From positions 1 to 29,195 of IMG/VR virus record IMGVR_UViG_3300046010_002232: a stretch of 29,195 bases of DNA, one strand, 5' to 3'. How positions within the stretch are numbered: the first letter of the stretch is position 1; the number at the start of each line of letters is the position of its first letter. A program made the position numbers and the translations under genes. The notes under the pieces were generated by a model. That model saw nothing but the letters and a program-made list of their open reading frames with translations. It was not told where the DNA came from and searched no databases. This stretch comes from a virus. Positions 24,001-29,195 of the stretch are shown here, one piece after another.

Positions 24001-27000
24001 GAAGGAACATCTGAAGTATCTACAGTTGTAAACGTAACAGGAGATTGGAATAACATTGTAGATTTTGCTGCTGTTTATGGTGCGATAGCTCCAGAAGTTC
24101 AAGATTCAACAATTGCTGGTAGAACTGTTGATCCACAAACAAATGAACATAATGCTGATAGGTTTGATATTGGTATTGATAATCAAGAAGCAGCATTAAA
24201 AGCTGCTGAGGATGCAGGATTTAGTCAAGATGGATTTACTATGTCTGGAAATAAAATAATGTTTTTTAATATTTTTGACTATCCAGTTAGTAATTTTGAC
24301 GAAAAATATGCTACATTTGTAGATAAATATTTAGAATATGGCGGAACAATCACTTCAGAATCAAAATCAGCAGTCCAATCAGAATTCATCGATTCTATCA
24401 GAAGGTCAGAAATCCTTGAACAGATTGAAAGAAATGCAGTACAGCAAGGCAGATGGGAAAGCATTCGTGATGTCATACAAAAAGCCAAAGAACGAAACCA
24501 ATCTTACACAACAAAAGGATCAGAAGTAACACAACAAAATTTAGTTACTGAAGAAAATGTTGAACAATTAAGATCTCAACAAACTACACCTGTAGCTCAG
24601 AAAATTTTTACTGCTGCTAAGTTAGCAATGAAAGCATTACCTGGGGTTAAAATTTATATTCATAATACAACTCAAGATTTTGATCAAGGTATAGGTGAAA
24701 AATCAAATGAGGGTGATAGAGGTGCTTATGTTGATGGCGAGATTCATATAAATTTAGAGAATGGTGCTGATGTTGTAACAATGTTGCATGAAGCGATGCA
24801 TCATGCTCTTACTGTTAAAGGTATTGAGTCAGGAGCAATGATTGATTTAGCTAATGGTCTAAAATCAGTTATATCAGATAAGGGATTAAAACAAAGATTA
24901 GATAGTTTTACTTCTAATTATGACGGATCGGAACAAGCTGAAGAATATTTAGCTGAACTAGGTGGAATTATGGCTGAAGCTCAACAAGAGTTAACTACAA
25001 CTAAATTCCAACAATTTAAAAATTTAATTAATAAGTTAGCTAAAAAACTTGGTTTACCAACTATATTTTCTTCAGCAGCAAATGCTAAAAATGCTGTTGA
25101 CTTTATAAACAGTTTAACAAAAGGAATTAGTACTGGACAAAATATAGTTACTGAAGGTATACAATCTAAAATTATTCCTACTGAAAAAGTTAAAAAACAA
25201 GTAGAGGTAAAAGATAAATATAATCTCTCTTATGTAAAGAAATCAGATTTAATTAATTTAAGATTATTAATAGAAGATATAGCAAATAAAAATCAGAATG
25301 TTTGGTTTTGGGTTGCTGATCAATTAGGAAGAGGTTTTGTTGATGATAATATTATAAATGGTAAACATTATTTAGATGCAGGCCCGTCATTTGCATTAGA
25401 TCCAGAAAATAGAAATAAAAATATTATATGGGCATCAGGAGTAAACTTAAAAACGCTTGATAATAAAATAAAGGATAGTGATTATATATTTATAATAAGT
25501 GGATCTCCTCAGAAATCTAAATTGTTTAATAAGACTGTTTCTAATTTTGTTAAAAATAGAATAGAGCAATCTATTGAATTTAATAAATTTAAATCATCAA
25601 TTTTAGAATCTAATCCTACAAAAGATATAAAAACAATATTAGAAAAATATAATAACTATAATGATTTATTTAATGGTTCTGACAGAAAACAATTTTTAAT
25701 AGCTATATCAGAGCAAGAAAAAAAATCAACTAAAACAAAAAAATTATTAGAGTCTTATAATGCATTTGTTGATTATGATTCATTAAGAGACGATTTTTAT
25801 AGAGATAATAATTTTGAGATTGGAGATATAATGTTGGTTTTAAAACCAGAATCTATAGGTGGTAAATCAAATCATTCTACATATGAAAATAATATAATTG
25901 GCGAAGTAGTTGGAGTTCCAGATGTTATTATAAATTCTTACGACATACTTCCAGAAGATATAAGATCAAAATATCAAGAAGATATTTCTAGAGTACAACA
26001 ACAACAAGTTGTTGCACCTTATGGAATGGGAATTCGTAAAGTTAAAAAACAAAAAATTACTCCAGAAAATTCTTCTAATTATGCTAATCTTACAGAAGAT
26101 GACAAAGGTAATTTTGTATTTTTCCATATAGGTGAAAAAAATTATGATGTAATAAAAAGAAGTTCTGGAGCTAGCCTAAAAACAAGTTCAACAGAAGGAT
26201 CTGCCATCGGAAGAGTTGGTGGTGTTGCAATGTATTACACTAGACCATCCGATGGTGAAAGAATGGTTACTGGTCCATCAAGATATATTGTAAAAATACC
26301 AAAAGATGAAGTTTATGACTTTAATTCAGATCCATTAAAATTAATAGATGAAGCAGAAAAAAGATTTAATGAGGAATTTCCTGGATTAGCATTTACACCT
26401 AATGACCAATTAGCTTATATAACTAAAATAGCAGATGAGAATGGCTATGGTATGACAGTTGCACAATGGGGAGATAGAACAAGGGCACAGACAGTTCAAG
26501 AATACAAACCTGATGATGTTGAAATTACAGAAGGTAGTAGAATTGTAAAACCATTTGATGAAAAATATATAAGCAATACTGAAAAAGGATTTGTATCTGT
26601 TATACCTGAATCAAAAAGTAAAAAAATCAATGATTTATATGATAAGATTTATAAAATAAGAAATTCTGAAGGAAAATATGATGATCTATATAGAATTCAA
26701 GAAGAGTCAAGCAAAATGACTCAAGATCAGATAACTGATATGATAATGAATTCAGATTTACCAAAAAGTATTAAAGATGAATATCAAGAAATATTATCTT
26801 ATAAACCTGAGAAAAGAAGATCTATTAAAAAGCAGAAATCTAGTATACAAAAACAAGAAGCAATTCAAAAAGCAAAAGATAAATATACGCTATCAGTAGA
26901 GCAAAGAGGTAATCCACATAAGCAAGGTGTAGATGCTGCATTAAATGATTTAAGAAAGTCAGAATGGTATAAGACTACTGATGATACACAAAGAGAAAAT

Positions 27001-29195
27001 GCTGAGAGAGAATTAAAATTATTCTTTGGTGAAAAACTTAAGAAAGCTCCATCAGTTGCTAAGGTATTAGGTAAACCTAAAGCAAAACAGGTTTCAGTTA
27101 ATGAGATGTCAGCACTTAAAGACCAAATTAGACTAGAGGCAAAAGCTGCTCGTGAAGCTAAGGGTGATTTAAATGCTAAAAGAAAAGCTCTTGCTACTGC
27201 TATTAGTAGTATGGTTAAGACTGGCAAAATAAAGGCTGCTCAAGCTGGCGTTATAATTAAAAGAATTAGCAATCTTAACTTAGACAACCCAGTATTGGTT
27301 GAGCGATTTATTGATTATTCTTCTAAAGTATTTGACAGAGCTGACTACCAAGAAAGACTTGACAATGCATTTAAATTACGAAAAGCAATCCGTAAGGCAT
27401 TAAAAACTGACAATCAAGCTGAAGTAGTTGGTATGGCCAAAGATTTTGCAAAAATTGATCCCTCAATGGTTGAGGATATCGATGCATATATTGCAATGGC
27501 TGAAAAAGTTGTAAATGCTGTTAAACCATCACGAGTAAAAGGACTTGATGTAGTAATGAAGGAAGCTGCAAATATTGCTGAGGTTTCTGAATACACAAAT
27601 AATGAGATTGAAAGACAGGAAAATGTTCTCAAAGACGAGATACTTGCTGTTTATAATTCATTAGTTTCTGATGGTATTATATCGAAAGATATGTCATTGA
27701 AAGAAATGCAAGATATGATAAATTCTTTGAATGATCCTACTACCAAAATGGATTCAGTTGAAAAGGAAAAAGGAATAAGAAATTTTTTAAATGAAAGATT
27801 AAAGTTATTAAAGCCAAGTATTGAAACGATTATCAGAACAAAAATTGATCCATTTACTGGGGAAGAGTTGGATATCGATAACAATGCCATTGAACTGATG
27901 AAAAAAGTTATGGATATAGACATAGCTGATATGTCAGTAAGGGATGCTATAAAGGTTGTTGAGGCAATAGATAACTTCTTAAATAACAATATAACAAGTG
28001 GACTTGAAGCAGTTGTTAGTAACTATGAGGGGGTTAAAAATGTTAACAAATTAGTTAACAAAGGCATTAAGGCTAGACCTATTAAATTATTATTGAATAA
28101 AACAATAGGTAGATTCTATAGTGACGAACTTTATTCTCTTCCATTATTAATGGAAAAACTGTTTAATGGTGTTAGAAATGCTACAAAAATTATGGAGATG
28201 GCAGGTCTATCAAAATTAATTAATGGTGTAAATAAAGCAAATAATCAACACAATAAAATACTTGACGATTATTCAAAACAAGATTTTTATAATTCAAAAG
28301 GTTTTATGGATGCTAAAAATGTATACGAAAGAGGTATGCTTGCATTCTTAAATAGAAATCTTATTGGAACAGAAGCTGAAATGAAAGCTGAGTTGAATAG
28401 AAGGATTGATATGATTAAGCAAAGTATCCAAACTTTGATTGAAAATGGAGATTCAAAAGAAGTGAAAATGGGAGAAATGTATCAAGAGATCTTCGACAAA
28501 CTTAATGTTAATGAAGGTGATATTGATATAATTAATTCTAGTGCTAGTAAAAGTAATAGAGAAGCTGTTAATTGGTGGATTAATCAATGGGCTAAAAGCT
28601 ATAAAGAATTATCAGATATAAGCTTGTCAGTTTATAATACACAACTTGGAAGTGATTTAAATTATACTCCAGATAGGTATAAAAAATTATCAGGTGAATC
28701 AGTTCAATTTGATTCAGATTTAATTGAAAGAAATGGAGCTTTCTCTATTAGTATTGATTACACAGATAAAAATAAGACTGGAGTATTGATGGAAACAACA
28801 AGACCAAAAGTTATTCCTGATGATAGATATGTTAGTCTTGATTTTGATACAAATAACTCAAATTCACTTCAAGCCGCATTAGTTGATATAAATACAGCAA
28901 GTGCTATTAGACAAGTTGATGGTTTTGTTAACTCAAAAGGATTTAAAAAATTATTTACTGAATCTGACGACAGAGTTCTTATAACAAGAAGAATTAACAA
29001 TTATATCAGAAGGGCAAAAGGAAAGAAAATTGCACCGAGAGATACATGGGACTCAGTAAATAAACTCACAAACTTTATAACATCTATAGGTGTTGGAAAA
29101 GCATTGGGTGGTTTAAATCAAGCCGTAATGCAAACTGTTCCTGTAATCGCTAACACTGTTATAAATGCAGGTAGGTTTATAACTGTAAATTCCCT
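21091..29195 (+). CDS. Giant multidomain phage protein, polyvalent/internal-virion type (partial, open at right edge)
   Basis: The frame from ATG 21091 has no stop through 29195, giving at least 2701 codons. An in-frame TAA at 21076-21078 fixes the 5' limit. In order: two 24-residue helical repeats (8-31 and 39-62); charged coiled-coil regions to about 490; Gly/Ala-rich hydrophobic segments at about 500-520, 562-592 and 735-750; a Pro/Glu/Val linker (871-910); a globular part (970-1090); a zinc-metallopeptidase signature HEAMH at 1233-1237 with later E1285/E1289; a Trp-rich domain (NVWFWVADQLGRG, 1403-1415); a possible ADP-ribosyltransferase-like domain (about 1675-1830); long helical regions; and another hydrophobic stretch near 2660-2690. 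This mosaic resembles phage polyvalent proteins delivered with DNA. Giant proteins after the tail genes are known in crAss-like phages; some carry an RNA polymerase, but no DxDGD motif is seen here. Confidence 0.85.
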   Translation, partial: MPNDNLKKYYDYLKANNADVAPNYDAFANALSDENNAKKYHSYLLNNGFDAPKDYNVFVNRLGLVKKKEVSQSTPKNGAVSSVTQEMVRKKRSEYSSPDDGIYSNPENNQNYKKVSGVWYKDVTGAGDYKEIKSGNVKYRYDYLNKNAKMIADINGNPVQPNYELANQKQIEKAYNITPEKVKKEEELRQKEIAKKAPELKQFKPAIADGKLFDISDDKGKAEFEKAHFEYVKSGKYQEDVEKVKKENDLNDILNTVTTDLVGSNEDEVISKLQGKLKKYEYLEIEPAGRGYDGIKIKNNVTGESKFINLDNWTTDRDNEEAKLLKGFLEVNIVNDEYIKKQKQVNDLRDRIESEKKTNPYNVIFLQKELDELLPQLDKEREKKLDYMSKDKYRSAASFDKYEIDRINDNITKTILKKEDIKREASELNKYEQDVNESFKKGLITEEDYNVNYLPKINKRKEEIDNNIKSLKDDYRNISNEQSDVKNIAGNAFIVESERGNILSGTAFSFVQGFEQAARIIVEGDEYARGSAKGIITSQFAPESFSEEYLSSEKRNAFEQVVFGLSNSGGSALAGAMTGGPVGSTLGLYASSYTNFRDQMNGPEFKDVSEGEKMLLAGSVGAITSLLEKYGLTKMFSKSPVNNKIVNYVFSKSLKGLPENATAEMIDNAVEKELKGLIANKVLKVTGAGLIEYSTEAGQELTEIGAKELLNQVKGKKYFENPKTFGEVFERANKAGLLGLLGGAGMQSITQATLTAKQQLDKYQLSNIENTINNKDIKDLFVLNIKDRILSGEITKDQGQRELNSLKESEGVLRQIPDNLSNDDRYTSFKLINERENLRKQMEGKDPALVTPISNRINEINNELKTISENAVQVETAGEIPVQPETAVGGEVAQGEPQAEPKVATEEGKKEQITAQINIAPLFDTKVTNVQEAESIRQSEMYQNYKKDMSDTAQRFGIQVDNIEDTIGGYEGTSEVSTVVNVTGDWNNIVDFAAVYGAIAPEVQDSTIAGRTVDPQTNEHNADRFDIGIDNQEAALKAAEDAGFSQDGFTMSGNKIMFFNIFDYPVSNFDEKYATFVDKYLEYGGTITSESKSAVQSEFIDSIRRSEILEQIERNAVQQGRWESIRDVIQKAKERNQSYTTKGSEVTQQNLVTEENVEQLRSQQTTPVAQKIFTAAKLAMKALPGVKIYIHNTTQDFDQGIGEKSNEGDRGAYVDGEIHINLENGADVVTMLHEAMHHALTVKGIESGAMIDLANGLKSVISDKGLKQRLDSFTSNYDGSEQAEEYLAELGGIMAEAQQELTTTKFQQFKNLINKLAKKLGLPTIFSSAANAKNAVDFINSLTKGISTGQNIVTEGIQSKIIPTEKVKKQVEVKDKYNLSYVKKSDLINLRLLIEDIANKNQNVWFWVADQLGRGFVDDNIINGKHYLDAGPSFALDPENRNKNIIWASGVNLKTLDNKIKDSDYIFIISGSPQKSKLFNKTVSNFVKNRIEQSIEFNKFKSSILESNPTKDIKTILEKYNNYNDLFNGSDRKQFLIAISEQEKKSTKTKKLLESYNAFVDYDSLRDDFYRDNNFEIGDIMLVLKPESIGGKSNHSTYENNIIGEVVGVPDVIINSYDILPEDIRSKYQEDISRVQQQQVVAPYGMGIRKVKKQKITPENSSNYANLTEDDKGNFVFFHIGEKNYDVIKRSSGASLKTSSTEGSAIGRVGGVAMYYTRPSDGERMVTGPSRYIVKIPKDEVYDFNSDPLKLIDEAEKRFNEEFPGLAFTPNDQLAYITKIADENGYGMTVAQWGDRTRAQTVQEYKPDDVEITEGSRIVKPFDEKYISNTEKGFVSVIPESKSKKINDLYDKIYKIRNSEGKYDDLYRIQEESSKMTQDQITDMIMNSDLPKSIKDEYQEILSYKPEKRRSIKKQKSSIQKQEAIQKAKDKYTLSVEQRGNPHKQGVDAALNDLRKSEWYKTTDDTQRENAERELKLFFGEKLKKAPSVAKVLGKPKAKQVSVNEMSALKDQIRLEAKAAREAKGDLNAKRKALATAISSMVKTGKIKAAQAGVIIKRISNLNLDNPVLVERFIDYSSKVFDRADYQERLDNAFKLRKAIRKALKTDNQAEVVGMAKDFAKIDPSMVEDIDAYIAMAEKVVNAVKPSRVKGLDVVMKEAANIAEVSEYTNNEIERQENVLKDEILAVYNSLVSDGIISKDMSLKEMQDMINSLNDPTTKMDSVEKEKGIRNFLNERLKLLKPSIETIIRTKIDPFTGEELDIDNNAIELMKKVMDIDIADMSVRDAIKVVEAIDNFLNNNITSGLEAVVSNYEGVKNVNKLVNKGIKARPIKLLLNKTIGRFYSDELYSLPLLMEKLFNGVRNATKIMEMAGLSKLINGVNKANNQHNKILDDYSKQDFYNSKGFMDAKNVYERGMLAFLNRNLIGTEAEMKAELNRRIDMIKQSIQTLIENGDSKEVKMGEMYQEIFDKLNVNEGDIDIINSSASKSNREAVNWWINQWAKSYKELSDISLSVYNTQLGSDLNYTPDRYKKLSGESVQFDSDLIERNGAFSISIDYTDKNKTGVLMETTRPKVIPDDRYVSLDFDTNNSNSLQAALVDINTASAIRQVDGFVNSKGFKKLFTESDDRVLITRRINNYIRRAKGKKIAPRDTWDSVNKLTNFITSIGVGKALGGLNQAVMQTVPVIANTVINAGRFITVNS

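Noticed and set aside
24338-24529. Plus-strand frame of 63 codons overlapping the giant ORF
   Set aside because: It is in a different frame from a coding sequence that is open on both sides; it has no leader and looks like a shadow of Gln/Lys/Asn-rich codons.
26865-27989. Minus-strand open frames of 112 and 120 codons inside the giant ORF
   Set aside because: They lie opposite a continuous plus-strand coding frame, have Ser/Leu/Phe-rich compositions expected from the reverse of Lys/Glu-rich codons, and show no leader or promoter.
28801-28860. RNA polymerase catalytic motif in the giant ORF (LDFDTNN)
   Set aside because: It lacks the DxDGD/DFDGD pattern; no polymerase active site is visible before the window ends.
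1-29195. tRNA genes, CRISPR arrays, insertion sequences or integrase sites
   Set aside because: Gaps between genes are too small for tRNAs except at 7448-7672, which shows no cloverleaf; no spaced identical repeats of CRISPR type, transposase or recombinase motifs were seen.
1-29195. Stop-codon reassignment (TAG or TGA), known in some crAss-like phages
   Set aside because: Genes end naturally at TAA, TAG or TGA at sensible lengths, and no conserved protein is interrupted by TAG or TGA.

Overview
This window is a gene-dense, AT-rich (roughly one-third GC by eye) segment of a tailed phage genome. Every supported gene lies on the + strand. It covers the packaging, capsid and neck/tail block and ends inside a very large open reading frame. 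The host is most likely a member of Bacteroidota. Start codons are preceded by A/T-rich leaders with no Shine-Dalgarno sequence, and several short intergenic gaps carry the Bacteroidota -7 element TAnnTTTG. Gene order and recognisable protein patterns resemble crAss-like phages (Crassvirales) or a closely related podovirus: large terminase, portal, acidic scaffold, capsid, two neck/ring proteins, then a very large stabilization/muzzle-type protein. That placement is by recognition, not by a search. Stops are TAA, TAG and one TGA, and none interrupts a gene, so no stop-codon reassignment is indicated.

Layout. 1-839: the end of an unknown gene, a 45-residue basic protein, and a DUF1566/C-type-lectin-like protein with a fibre-type N terminus. 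871-2126: a chain of small genes, including a protein that looks like two GroES-like folds in tandem and a possible small terminase or accessory protein. 2158-7447: large terminase, portal and a conserved unknown protein, joined by 1-nt start/stop overlaps. 7448-7672: the only sizeable non-coding stretch, with three inverted repeats, a 16-bp direct repeat and a promoter-like motif. 7673-11395: scaffold-like protein, major capsid protein, an unknown protein and a small possible capsid accessory, punctuated by two strong terminators. 11473-18504: two ring/neck proteins, a 1355-residue stabilization/muzzle-like protein and a 439-residue protein that appears to carry the rest of that architecture. 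18513-21074: a GNAT-like protein and two probable internal virion proteins. 21091-29195: a frame open to the window edge (at least 2701 codons), a mosaic with helical N-terminal repeats, Gly-rich hydrophobic segments, an HExxH zinc-protease signature and a possible ADP-ribosyltransferase-like domain. It resembles phage 'polyvalent' proteins that are packaged and injected with the DNA.

How they work together. The terminase pumps DNA through the portal into a capsid built from the major capsid protein on the scaffold. The ring and muzzle proteins extend the portal into a short tail. The Ala/Gln-rich proteins and the giant ORF are candidates for cargo stored in the head and ejected at infection. 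The most unusual items are the giant multidomain ORF, the tandem GroES-like gene, the split stabilization protein and the structured intergenic region before the scaffold gene.
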